Assembly (NCBI RefSeq): GCF_021654575.1 | Contig: NZ_AP024488.1 | Span: 4,425,501-4,489,500, forward strand | Direction of reading: 5' to 3' | Origin: Desulfoluna limicola | GTDB lineage: Bacteria; Desulfobacterota; Desulfobacteria; Desulfobacterales; Desulfolunaceae | Length of the DNA: 64,000 nucleotides | Part shown: one piece after another, positions 38,901 through 47,920 of the stretch | Numbering within the stretch: position 1 is the stretch's first letter | How the letters are laid out: each line of letters starts with the position of its first letter | Notes under the pieces: model-generated | The model's input: only the letters and a program-made list of their open reading frames with translations | Told to the model about the DNA's origin: nothing | Database searches by the model: none | Translations under genes and position numbers: made by a program

Positions 38901-39395
38901 TTATTCGGCGAAGTAGGTGAACTCGTCCTTTACGGTCTTGTCACCGGCCTTGATCTTGACCGCCACCTTGTATTTCCCCCTCTGTTTCATGTCCACATCG
39001 GCACCGTGACCGCCTTTCATGGACATGGCCATGGCCTTATGTTCCTTGCCGTCGGGGCTTGAGAACATAAACCCGACTTTGGCACCATCGACCATGCCAC
39101 CGCCGATTTTCTTCACATCCACCATCATGTGGTGAGACGCGACCTTGTCCGCCATCTTCTCCATGCCCTCCATGTTCTTCATGCGTGCCTGCATGTCGAT
39201 CAGACGGTAGGTAAGGCGAAGGCCGTCGATGTTGTGCGTTCGAATCACTTTGCCGGCAATGTTCTCCTGCTCGGCCTTCATTTGCATCTCTTTCATCTCT
39301 TGTTTTTTATCTTCTTTGTGATCGGCAAAGGCCAGAGAGGCAAAGGCCACTGTCATCAGAGCCAGAAGACTCACTATCAATGCATGTCGTTTCAT
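38901..39395 (-). CDS. Met/His-rich periplasmic protein, copy A
   Basis: A 164-residue exported protein of no family I recognise. A signal peptide (about 1-22, ending ASLAFA) is followed by an acidic/Met-rich stretch (EMKEMQMKAEQ), then a domain with VIRTHNIDGLRLTYRLID, DKVASHHMMVDVK and a C-terminal strand VKIKAGDKTVKDEFTYFAE. It is clearly a paralogue of the next upstream gene, about half identical. GAGG lies nine bases before ATG 39395. Its position downstream of CusCBA suggests a periplasmic Cu/Ag-binding role, which is inference. Confidence 0.75.
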   Translation of the reverse strand: MKRHALIVSLLALMTVAFASLAFADHKEDKKQEMKEMQMKAEQENIAGKVIRTHNIDGLRLTYRLIDMQARMKNMEGMEKMADKVASHHMMVDVKKIGGGMVDGAKVGFMFSSPDGKEHKAMAMSMKGGHGADVDMKQRGKYKVAVKIKAGDKTVKDEFTYFAE

Positions 39396-39514
39396 GATTT
39401 TTTTCCTCGTTTCTGTGGTCTTGAAATATGCCCCCACGATGCCGGAATATTCTGTCGAATCGGGCGTGTGGGGTCCCCGTACAAGGCTGTCACTCGTGGC
39501 GGATCTCCCCGCCT

Positions 39515-40033
39515 TTATTCGGCAACGTATGTGAATGTATCCTTCACCGTTTTATCACCTGCCTTGATCTTCACATTCACGGTGTATGTCCCTTTCTTCA
39601 TCATGTTCATGTCAGCGCCGTGCCCGCCTTCCATGCCCATGGCCATGGCTTTCGTCTTCTTGCCATCGGGGCCCGTCATGATAAAACCGACCTTGGCGTT
39701 ATGGATCATCCCCCCGTCGGCACTCTTCACGTCCACCATCATATGGTGGGAGGCGACCTTGTCCGCCATCATCTCCATGCCGGGCTTATTCGTCATACGC
39801 TCATGCATGTTGATCAGGCGATAGGTCAGCTTCATGCCATCAATGGTGTGGGTGCGAATCACGTTCCCGGAAGGGCCCATGTCCATGTCATGGCCTTTCA
39901 TGTCCATCTTGTGATCCATTTTCATGTCCTTGGAGTTGCCAGCCTGGTCATGACCATGCTCGGCAGAAGCCAAGGAGGTAACGTTCAAGGTCAGAAGAGC
40001 CAGGAGGCCCAGAGTCAAAGCATGTCGTTTCAT
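39515..40033 (-). CDS. Met/His-rich periplasmic protein, copy B
   Basis: A 172-residue paralogue of copy A, with a signal peptide (about 1-24) and a strongly metal-ligand-rich segment (HGHDQ... and DMKMDHKMDMKGHDMDMG, about 26-52). The domain that follows repeats VIRTHTIDGMKLTYRLIN, DKVASHHMMVDVK and VKIKAGDKTVKDTFTYVAE. Methionine and histidine spacing of this kind is typical of Cu(I)/Ag(I) carriers, so it may hand metal to the efflux pump encoded upstream. Confidence 0.78.
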   Translation of the reverse strand: MKRHALTLGLLALLTLNVTSLASAEHGHDQAGNSKDMKMDHKMDMKGHDMDMGPSGNVIRTHTIDGMKLTYRLINMHERMTNKPGMEMMADKVASHHMMVDVKSADGGMIHNAKVGFIMTGPDGKKTKAMAMGMEGGHGADMNMMKKGTYTVNVKIKAGDKTVKDTFTYVAE

Positions 40034-40082
40034 GGGTTATGTTCCTTTTTCGATGGGTTTAAATAACCAGTCATATCAATGT

Positions 40083-40238
40083 GGCCTCCGGCAGCCCTGC
40101 CGGGGGACCAAACCTTCTCGATCAACCATCCATTTCCTATGGAAAAAGCCCGCCAACGAATGCGCCCGACCCGAGAAACGAGGGTCGGAGGCATTCGAAA
40201 CCTGGGGTCCAGGGATCACCCCCTGACCGCCGGAGGCG
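40083..40238. repeat. Dispersed palindromic element, copy 12; encodes the 3' end of cusA
   Basis: Same layout as copy 5: GCCTCCGGCAGC start, CCGGGGGACCAAACC, hairpin B arms CGAATGC / GCATTCG around CCCGAGAAACGAGGG, hairpin A CCAGGGATCACCCCCTGA and end CCGCCGGAGGC. The cusA frame reads into it and stops at 40216. Confidence 0.87.
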
Positions 40239-43200
40239 CGTTTTTTATCTCCCTGGCCTTCAGCCCGTAGTAGATAGCCGGAATGATGATCAGGGTTAAA
40301 AGGGTTGACGAAATAAGCCCACCCACCATGGGAGCGGCAATGCGTTTCATGATCTGAGCGCCGGTTTCGCTGCCCCACATGACGGGCAAAAGACCGATCA
40401 GGGTGGTGGCCACGGTCATGAGTTTGGGGCGAACGCGGTCCACGGCCCCTTCGATAACGGCCGCGTGGAGATCAACAAGGGTGTTCATGCGCCCCTCTTC
40501 CGTACGCCTGCCATAAACCTCGTTGAGGTAGACCAGCATCACCACCCCGGTTTCGGCGGCCAGACCCGCCAGGGCGATAAAGCCCACCACCACGGCAACG
40601 GAGAGGTTGTAGCCCAGCCAGTAGATCAGCCAGACCCCCCCGGTGAGGGCAAAGGGGAGGCTCGCCATGACAACGGTGGCTTCGGCAAGGCTTCCGAAGT
40701 GGAGGTAGAGCAGCACAAAGATGATGATGAGCGTGGCCGGTACGATAAGAGTCAGGGATTTTCGTGCCTTCTCCATGTACTCAAACTGACCGGACCAGAC
40801 GATGGAGTAACCGGAAGGAAGCTCTATGCTATGATCGATGAGTGCTTTGGCCTCTTTCACGTAGGTCCCGACATCCACCCCCTTAAGGTCCACATAAACC
40901 CAGGCCGTTCTCCGGGCATTTTCACTCTTGATGCCTGCAGGGCCGTCTTTAAAGGAGAGCGTGGCCAGTTGAGCCAGAGGCACATGGGCGCCCCCCGGCG
41001 TGGGAACGAGAACCCTCCCCAGGCTGTCGAGGTCGTTCCTGTACTCCCTGCTGTAGCGCAGATTCACCGGGTAACGTTCCAGGCCTTCCACGGTCCAGGT
41101 GATGTTCGTCCCGCCGATGGCGGTCATAATAACCTTCTGCACATCGTCCACCGAGAGACCAAAACGGGCAATATGGTCCCGGTTGATATCGATATCGAGG
41201 TACTTGCCCCCCGTCACCCGCTCGGAATAGACCGACAGGGTCCCCGAAAGTGGGCGCAACTGGGCTTCAATTTGAGCCCCCAGATCCGAGAGGACCTCAA
41301 GGTCGGACCCCATGATCTTGATGCCCACAGGGGTCTTGATGCCGGTGGAGAGCATGTCGATGCGGGTTCGGATGGGCATGGTCCAGGCATTGGTCAAGCC
41401 CGGAAAGCGCACGGCATCATTCAGCTCATCAGCCAGTTCCGTGATAGTCATGTAACGCTCTTCCGGAAACACAGCCCCAAGGGGTGTGCGGAGAAATGCC
41501 GGCCAGCCGGAAAAAAAGCGCGGCACGTCTCGTTTTCGCCACTCCTGCAGGATGCGCCCTTTTTTTTCTTTGGGAAAAATCTGGGAGAGAGGACGCGTCA
41601 GCCATCCGGGCCAGCCGTCGTAAAATCGATCCACGGTCAGGGTCTCATACTCCACCTTCGGCTTGAGCACGATGGTGGTCTCGATCATGGAGAGGGGCGC
41701 CGGGTCTGTGGACGTTTCCGCCCGCCCCACCTTGCCCAGGACATGCCTCACCTCGGGAAAGCGCATGATGATCTTGTCGGTCTGCTGCAGCAACTCCCGC
41801 GCCTTGGTCACCGAAATGCCAGGAAGCGTCGTTGGCATGTAGAGAAGGTCCCCCTCGTTTAAGGGGGGCATGAACTCACTGCCCAACTTGGAAAGGGGCC
41901 AGGTTGTGGCCACAACCAGCACCACAGCCCCCAGAACCGTCAGCTTTCGCCATTCAAGAACGCCACGGATCACCGGTCGGTAGAGCCGAATAAAAAATCG
42001 GCTCAAGGGGTTCTCCTCTTCGCTCATGATCCTCTGGGGAACAACCATCATCACCAGCACGATGCCGGCGATCATGGCCCCCCAGAAGCTCCAGGGCGGA
42101 AGATCAATTCCGAAAGACCGGGCTGCCAGGACCGCCAGGGGAGGCAAGGCCCCTGCGAGGCAGTAAATCAGGCGACGGCGTCTTTTGGGCTGGCCATCGC
42201 AGACGCCCTTTTCGCGAACGAAAAAGGTCATCAACACCGGAATCACGGTCACCGCAAGCACCGACGAGGCGGCCATGGCAAAGGTTTTCGTGTACGCCAG
42301 GGGCCGGAAAAGTCGCCCCGACTGCTCCGCCAGGGTAAAGACCGGCAGAAAGGAGACGGTGATAATCAAAAGGCTGTAGAAGAGGGCCGGCCCCACTTCC
42401 CGGGATGCATCGATAATGATCTGCTGATGGGTATGTGTGCCGTCGTTTCGCTCCATGTGCTTGTGGGCGTTCTCCACCAGCACCACCGAAGCGTCCACCA
42501 TCACCCCGATGGCAATGGCGATCCCCCCGAGGCTCATGATGTTGGCGTTGATGCCGTTTAAGTACATGACGGTAAAGGAGATCAGGATCCCCACGGGCAG
42601 GGTAAAGATGGCCACAAAGGCCGACCGGAAGTGAAGCAGAAAGATCACGCAGATCAGTGCCACCACCGCCATCTCTTCCACCAGCTTCACCGTCAGGGTG
42701 GACACGGCCCGTTCGATGAGTCCCGAACGATCGTAACCCGCTTCAATGGTGACGCCTTCCGGCAAGCCTTTTTCCAGCTCTTGAAGGCGCGTCTTCACCC
42801 GCTCGATGGTAGTCAGGGCATTCTCCCCGTAGCGCATCACCACGATGCCCCCCACCACTTCGCCTTCGCCGTTCCACTCCAGCACGCCCCGCCGCAGCTC
42901 CGGGCCGATATTCACCTGGGCGACATGTTTCAAAAGGATGGGCGTGCCCTTGTCATTCACCCCCAGGGAGACCTTTTCCAGGTCTTCCACAGAAGAGAGG
43001 TAACCGAGCCCCCTGACCATGAACTCCGTTTCCGCCATCTCCACAAGCTTCCCGCCCACATCGGTGTTGGAGCGCTCGATGGCCGACCGGATCTGGCCGA
43101 TGGAGAGGTTGTAGGCGTTGAGGCGTGATGGGTCCACTTCCACCTGGTACTGCTTCACGAACCCGCCGATGCTCGCCACCTCAGAGACACCCGGAACCGC

Positions 43201-43707
43201 CGTGAGCTCGTACCGCAGGTACCAGTCCTGAATGCTTCGAAGCTGTTGGTTGTCGAGCTTGCCGGACTTGTCCTTCAACACATACTCGTAGACCCACCCC
43301 ACGCCTGTGGCATCCGGGCCAAGGGCCGGCGTCACCCCAAGGGGAAGCCTTCCTGCCACCCCATTCAAATACTCCAGCACCCGGGATCGCGCCCAGTAGA
43401 TGTCTGTCCCGTCTTCGAAAATGATGTAGACAAAGGAGAGGCCAAAAAAGGAGTACCCCCGCACCGACTTGGCGAACGGCACACTCAGCATGGCCGTGGT
43501 CAGGGGGTAGGTCACCTGATCCTCCACCACCTGGGGCGCCTGGCCGGGGACATCCGTGTAGACGATCACCTGAACGTCCGAAAGGTCGGGGATGGCGTCC
43601 AGGGGCATTCGTGACATGGCCACGATCCCCGCCACCACAATAAAGAGGGTCGCCAGAATCACCAGAAACCGGTTTCGAACAGACCATATTATCAGTTTTT
43701 CAATCAT
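40216..43707 (-). CDS. cusA: Heavy-metal RND efflux transporter CusA/CzcA
   Basis: Inner-membrane proton-driven pump of the HME-RND type, exporting Cu(I)/Ag(I) or divalent metals through CusB and CusC. At 1163 residues it is about 100 longer than E. coli CusA. Twelve helices and the duplicated periplasmic domains are evident, and the N terminus (IIWSVRNRFLV) is typical. A periplasmic insert near 690-755 holds two related segments, DGWPGWLTRPLSQIFPKE and SGWPAFLRTPLGAVFPEE. The last residues APPAVRG and the stop come from a dispersed repeat. Confidence 0.93.
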   Translation of the reverse strand: MIEKLIIWSVRNRFLVILATLFIVVAGIVAMSRMPLDAIPDLSDVQVIVYTDVPGQAPQVVEDQVTYPLTTAMLSVPFAKSVRGYSFFGLSFVYIIFEDGTDIYWARSRVLEYLNGVAGRLPLGVTPALGPDATGVGWVYEYVLKDKSGKLDNQQLRSIQDWYLRYELTAVPGVSEVASIGGFVKQYQVEVDPSRLNAYNLSIGQIRSAIERSNTDVGGKLVEMAETEFMVRGLGYLSSVEDLEKVSLGVNDKGTPILLKHVAQVNIGPELRRGVLEWNGEGEVVGGIVVMRYGENALTTIERVKTRLQELEKGLPEGVTIEAGYDRSGLIERAVSTLTVKLVEEMAVVALICVIFLLHFRSAFVAIFTLPVGILISFTVMYLNGINANIMSLGGIAIAIGVMVDASVVLVENAHKHMERNDGTHTHQQIIIDASREVGPALFYSLLIITVSFLPVFTLAEQSGRLFRPLAYTKTFAMAASSVLAVTVIPVLMTFFVREKGVCDGQPKRRRRLIYCLAGALPPLAVLAARSFGIDLPPWSFWGAMIAGIVLVMMVVPQRIMSEEENPLSRFFIRLYRPVIRGVLEWRKLTVLGAVVLVVATTWPLSKLGSEFMPPLNEGDLLYMPTTLPGISVTKARELLQQTDKIIMRFPEVRHVLGKVGRAETSTDPAPLSMIETTIVLKPKVEYETLTVDRFYDGWPGWLTRPLSQIFPKEKKGRILQEWRKRDVPRFFSGWPAFLRTPLGAVFPEERYMTITELADELNDAVRFPGLTNAWTMPIRTRIDMLSTGIKTPVGIKIMGSDLEVLSDLGAQIEAQLRPLSGTLSVYSERVTGGKYLDIDINRDHIARFGLSVDDVQKVIMTAIGGTNITWTVEGLERYPVNLRYSREYRNDLDSLGRVLVPTPGGAHVPLAQLATLSFKDGPAGIKSENARRTAWVYVDLKGVDVGTYVKEAKALIDHSIELPSGYSIVWSGQFEYMEKARKSLTLIVPATLIIIFVLLYLHFGSLAEATVVMASLPFALTGGVWLIYWLGYNLSVAVVVGFIALAGLAAETGVVMLVYLNEVYGRRTEEGRMNTLVDLHAAVIEGAVDRVRPKLMTVATTLIGLLPVMWGSETGAQIMKRIAAPMVGGLISSTLLTLIIIPAIYYGLKAREIKNAPPAVRG

Positions 43708-43727
43708 CGTGAGTAACCTTGGTTAAG

Positions 43728-43982
43728 TGCCTCCGGCGGCGAGGTGAGCCACCTCGAAAGCGGGTTGCCGGTGAAGTCCAAAAAATTCAGGGGCAATGTC
43801 TTTCCTTATCGTCCAACGCTATCGACGCCACAGTGCCACAAAGCTTATGACAACGTTTGGATGGTCATCTGCTCATATGGCAGCCACCGCCCTCGGCAAA
43901 CGCCCATGCGAGTTGACCCGAGGCACGAGGGGCAGAGCATATCAACCAGGTTTCCAGGTGCCCCCACCTGGCCGCCGGAGGC
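43728..43982. repeat. Dispersed palindromic element, copy 13 (between cusA and cusB)
   Basis: Left end GCCTCCGGCGGC with hairpin A GAGGTGagcCACCTC; right end with hairpin A CCAGGTGcccccACCTGG and GCCGCCGGAGGC, six bases from the cusB stop. The loop sequence CCCGAGGCACGAGGGG lies in the right half. Confidence 0.85.
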
Positions 43983-43988
43983 TGTCTT

Positions 43989-45425
43989 TTACATGTCGTC
44001 AAAGAAAGCATCGTCCTCGTCTGCCGCCGCCTTGGCCCCAGGGGGTGCCGGGTTTCTCGCGTCCATCATCTTGGCCACGGCCTCTTTGAGCTGGGATTCC
44101 GAGTCCAGGAGAAACTGGCCGGAGACCACGACCTGATCACCGGGGGCGATCCCCTGAAGCACCTGAAGACGCCCTCCATCCAAGGCCATCCCCGTCATCA
44201 CCTGCCTCGGGGTGTACCGGCCTCGGGCGGTGCGCACAAAGACGGTCTCTTTGCTTCCCGAACGAAGAACCGCTTCGGCGGGGATCACCACCCCGGATTC
44301 ACCGGCATCGGTTTCAATGGTCACGTTGGCGTACATCTCCGGCTTCAAAAAGCCGTCGCTGTTATCAAACTCCAGGCGCACGGTGACATCCCGTGTCCGG
44401 CCTTCCATGAAGGGGTAGACATAGGCCACCTTACCGGTGAGGGGTTTTCCCGGGCCGAAGGAGAGGGCCATGGTGGCCGTTTGACCTTCCTGAACACGCC
44501 CCACCTCGTACTCGTAAACATGGGCCTCCACCCAGACCCGTGAGAGGTCCGACAGGGTATAGAGGGGGGTTCCGGCATTAAAGTAGGCCCCTTCCACGGC
44601 CTCCTTCAGGACCACCACCCCGGTGTAGGGAGAGACCACGGTCACTGTCTCAAGGGCCCTTCCAAGTTTTTCGGCCCGCCTGATCTCAGAAGGGGCTATG
44701 GCGTAATTCAAAAGTTTCCTTTTTGCCGAGGCAAGGAGCCGGTTGTTGGATCGGGCGTTCAGGTACTCCTGCTGAGCCGCAATGAGCTCCGGGGAGTACA
44801 CCCTGAAAAGGGGGTCCCCTTTTTTCACCATCTGGCCTTCGAAGTTAACGGAGAGGGTCTGAATCCAACCTGAAAACCGTGGGCTGACCTTGTAGAGTCG
44901 TGTCTCATCATAGGTCACGTGCCCCCAGGTTTGCAGCGAACGGGAGAGAGGGGCTTGCACGGCCGTTTCAAGGCGGACGCCCATGTTCTGCTCCACCACC
45001 GGGTCGATGCTGATGACAACGCCCCCGACCAATTCATCTTCAAAAACCGGTACCAGGTCCATGCCCATGGCGCTTTTGCCCGGGGCGTCGTAAATTTCAG
45101 AAGGGTTCATGGGCGCCCGCCAGTAAGCCACCACCCGCTCACCCGGAACGTCCGATGTGGCTGGTTCAGACAGCTTGGGAATCAGTGCCATGCCGCACAC
45201 CGGGCAATCCCCGGGCTCATTGACGATGATGAACGGGTGCATGCTGCAGGTCCAGAGCTCCTCTGCCGTCTCGTGGTCATGGTCTGCCTGGACTATCGCT
45301 CCAGTCCCTGAGGCACCATGCCCCCCATCTAAAACGGCCATGGTCGCCACCCCGGCCAGAACGGCACAAGCCACTCCGATACCGACAAACCATTTCCAGC
45401 CTTTTGTGTTCAATTTTCCAACCAT
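43989..45425 (-). CDS. cusB: Efflux RND periplasmic adaptor CusB
   Basis: Membrane-fusion protein of 478 residues. A membrane anchor (about 11-32) is followed by a heavy-metal-binding domain, WTCSMHPFIIVNEPGDCPVCGM (given here only by its key residues Cys60, Met62, His63, Cys74, Cys77). The barrel-sandwich, alpha-hairpin and beta-barrel domains follow (QTWGHVTYDETRLYKVSPR, VVSPYTGVV). The metal-binding domain supports a Cu/Ag role. The gene is separated from cusA and cusC by repeat elements. Confidence 0.93.
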   Translation of the reverse strand: MVGKLNTKGWKWFVGIGVACAVLAGVATMAVLDGGHGASGTGAIVQADHDHETAEELWTCSMHPFIIVNEPGDCPVCGMALIPKLSEPATSDVPGERVVAYWRAPMNPSEIYDAPGKSAMGMDLVPVFEDELVGGVVISIDPVVEQNMGVRLETAVQAPLSRSLQTWGHVTYDETRLYKVSPRFSGWIQTLSVNFEGQMVKKGDPLFRVYSPELIAAQQEYLNARSNNRLLASAKRKLLNYAIAPSEIRRAEKLGRALETVTVVSPYTGVVVLKEAVEGAYFNAGTPLYTLSDLSRVWVEAHVYEYEVGRVQEGQTATMALSFGPGKPLTGKVAYVYPFMEGRTRDVTVRLEFDNSDGFLKPEMYANVTIETDAGESGVVIPAEAVLRSGSKETVFVRTARGRYTPRQVMTGMALDGGRLQVLQGIAPGDQVVVSGQFLLDSESQLKEAVAKMMDARNPAPPGAKAAADEDDAFFDDM

Positions 45426-45490
45426 TGTCTTCTTCCTCGCTCTGCCACTATCAGACGATTAAAAGCAGTTTTGTCCACACAGCATCTTTT

Positions 45491-45745
45491 GTACCTATTC
45501 AGCTCAAGGTTGCCTCCGGCGCCCCTGCCGGGGCCAACCCCTTGAAACATTCAACAAACTGGTCTTGAGCACAGTTTCGGTTGCATCGCCCATGTTGGCA
45601 ATCCACATGGTTTGGGCTTAACGAATCTGTGGTGCCCTTTTTCCTTAGCCCTGCAGGGCTAAGGGAAAAGGGAACCACACCCGGAGAATTTTTGCGGAGC
45701 CTTTTTTAAAAAAGCGCCCCGCCAGAGGCCGAGCTGAATGGTTAC
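45491..45745. repeat. Dispersed palindromic element, copy 14 (class II, complete)
   Basis: Bounded by GTACCTATTCAGCT and AGCTGAATGGTTAC, 255 bp. Inside are GCCTCCGGCGC, the class II hairpin CCCTTTTTCCTTAGCCC / GGGCTAAGGGAAAAGGG and CCCGCCAGAGGC. It fills the cusB-cusC gap. Confidence 0.85.
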
Positions 45746-45757
45746 CATCTTTTTTTG

Positions 45758-47077
45758 TCACGAGCCCTCCCCCACATCCTTCAGCGCTGCGCCCCGGTCG
45801 TTCACAAGCGCACCCACCGCGGGGGCCATCTCCCCTGTGAGCTCTTTCAGTTTCGCTTCAGCCACCAAGGCATCCCGTAAAAATTTTCTCGCCGCAAGCT
45901 CTGCCTTCATGGTGGCCATGGCCCCGTCAATCATGCTGTTGTACGTTGCGCCGCCCACCTCATAACGGGAGACCGAGGCCCCAGAGAGCTGCCTTGTCCT
46001 CGGCACCAGGTCCTCTTTGTAAAAGAGGTGACGTTCCACTGCCGTTGACATATCGCTTACCAGCTCATCTATGCGATGGGGCAGTTGCCGCTGATACCCC
46101 TGAAGGGTCAAAAGCGCTGCTCGTTCCCCGGCCTTTTTCGAAGCAATGAGGCGATCCTCTCGCCTGCCTTTCCAGAGGGGCACAGGAAACGAGGCGGAAA
46201 GGGAGATAAAATCATCCCTGCTGCGCCCCATTTGATCATCCTCCCTCTGACCGTAGGCCACCTTGATATCCACATCCGGCATCGCTGCTTTTTCAGCGAG
46301 GGAGAGGGATGCCCGGCTCAAGGCCACGGATCGGCCCAACGACTCAAGCCTGGGGTTCTCCCCCAATGCCCTGGCCAACCACTCGCCTGAAGGCCTGAGC
46401 CCTGGAAGGGCGGGTTGCGATTCAGGGGTGACCGCCCTGTAACGTTCCCTCTGTAGCAGCCCGTTAATTCTGGTTTCCAGCACGCGGTAACGGCTCTTCA
46501 ACGCCAGCTTCTCGTCGGTAAGCCGGCTCAACTGGAGCTCACCGGCAAGGACGGCCTCTTGCACCCCGCGCCCCGCGCTGTAACGTGACTCCGATGCATG
46601 GGTGGCCTGCCTCACCAACTCAGAGAGTTCACCATTCAAGCGAAGGCTTTCCGCGACAAACCAAAGGTCGTAATAAGCCTCGACCACCTCACGCTGAAGG
46701 GAGAGAACCTGCTCCTTCAACTTTGCCTCGGCTTTTTGAGCCGACCGAAGCTGGGCCTCCGAGGCAAGCCCCCTTTTTCCCGGCCATGGAAAACGCTGGG
46801 TAATGGAGACCTGCTTCTGGGTCATGGGCTCCTGGTCCAGGGCGAAACTGTCCACAGGCAGGTTGAGAAGCCCCACCCCCAGCATCGGGTTGGGAAGAGA
46901 GCCCGCATAGTCTGACTCGGCCCTGAGCCCTGACACCTCCTCCCGGGTGGCTTGGATGTCGGCGTTGTTCGTCACGGCTTCCAGGAGAAGATCAGCCAAG
47001 GGATCTCCTTGGGCAGAGGCCAAGGCAGGGGCAAGAAACCCCAGGAGAAAAACCATCATTGTTACATATCGTGTCAT
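45758..47077 (-). CDS. cusC: TolC-family outer-membrane efflux protein CusC
   Basis: Outer-membrane channel of the metal efflux system. With the start at ATG 47077 it is 439 residues with a signal peptide (MTRYVTMMVFLLGFLAPALASA). The coiled TolC helices are evident, with the NPMLGVGL and QRFPWPGKR segments common to CusC-like proteins. The start is uncertain: ATGs at 47101 and 47134 are in frame but give poorer signal peptides. It is the first gene of the cusC-B-A set. Confidence 0.88.
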   Translation of the reverse strand: MTRYVTMMVFLLGFLAPALASAQGDPLADLLLEAVTNNADIQATREEVSGLRAESDYAGSLPNPMLGVGLLNLPVDSFALDQEPMTQKQVSITQRFPWPGKRGLASEAQLRSAQKAEAKLKEQVLSLQREVVEAYYDLWFVAESLRLNGELSELVRQATHASESRYSAGRGVQEAVLAGELQLSRLTDEKLALKSRYRVLETRINGLLQRERYRAVTPESQPALPGLRPSGEWLARALGENPRLESLGRSVALSRASLSLAEKAAMPDVDIKVAYGQREDDQMGRSRDDFISLSASFPVPLWKGRREDRLIASKKAGERAALLTLQGYQRQLPHRIDELVSDMSTAVERHLFYKEDLVPRTRQLSGASVSRYEVGGATYNSMIDGAMATMKAELAARKFLRDALVAEAKLKELTGEMAPAVGALVNDRGAALKDVGEGS

Positions 47078-47351
47078 CTCACGTGTCCGTATGAAGTCCA
47101 TTGTTAAGGCGATAGTGATTGTCGGCTGTTTCATCACACATCTGCATACATTGCAGAGTGTGTGCCAAAACACACCACCACCCATATCACCCTTAAATCA
47201 AAAGAAATTAGACTTAAGGATCGTTGAACACCACAAAAAACTGACCGAATAGTGAAGAATATTCTCCAGAGCGATGATGACTATTCTGAAATAAGAGAGA
47301 AGAGAGAAGAAAAAAGAGAAAAAAGGAGAGGAAACAATGACGACTCATCTG

Positions 47352-47676
47352 TGCCTCCGGCGGATCGCTTTTTGAAATGAGCCCCGAAAAAAGACGCGGC
47401 AGACTCGTTAAACCAGAACCATATGCTTTGAAACAACGGTGGGGGCAAGAGGTTAGCTTTTAAGACCTGTTTGTCAAACCCAACATTCAGATCAGGCATA
47501 CGTTTGACAAACAGGTTTCGTCTCTGTCTTCAGGTTTACACTAAAATCAAAAGCGAATGTGATTTGCCCCGAGGAACGAGGGGCGAAGCGCATTCGCAAC
47601 CTGCTTTCAAGGTGGCACACCTTGCCGCCGGAGGCACACGTTGACCATAAAAGGCAATGGTGAGCTGAATAGTAAC
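47352..47676. repeat. Dispersed palindromic element, copy 15 (composite)
   Basis: 325 bp. Left half: GCCTCCGGCGG, CTTTTTGAAATGAGCCCCG (class II end) and TGTTTGTCAAACCC...ATCAGGCATACGTTTGAC. Right half: hairpin B arms GCGAATG / CATTCGC around CCCCGAGGAACGAGGGG, hairpin A AAGGTGgcaCACCTT, GCCGCCGGAGGC and outer end AGCTGAATAGTAAC. It lies between cusC and the spondin gene. Confidence 0.85.
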
Positions 47677-47770
47677 GAAAAAGGGCCGTAACAGAGCGCC
47701 TTTGCATTCTTGCCCATCATACGATATAACCCACATGAATATCACAATTTAAGTACCAACCATTCCGTTT

Positions 47771-47850
47771 GCCTCCGGCGGGTCTCTTTTTAAAACGGGC
47801 CCCGTAAACGGTCCGGTTGTCATTCCCGTTTCCCTGAGCCCCTGTCCACG
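47771..47850. repeat. Dispersed palindromic element, copy 16 (left end of class II)
   Basis: GCCTCCGGCGG, CTCTTTTTAAAACGGGCCCCG and CCGGTTGTCATTCCCGTTTCCCTGAGCCCC match the reverse complement of the class II right half at 49.1 kb. The rest is missing or diverged. It lies upstream of the spondin gene. Confidence 0.65.
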
Positions 47851-47920
47851 GCCATGCCTCACACGGTTTGACGCATCCCACGGCGCCGCGCATGTTACCA
47901 AACCTATCCAAGGAGGACGC

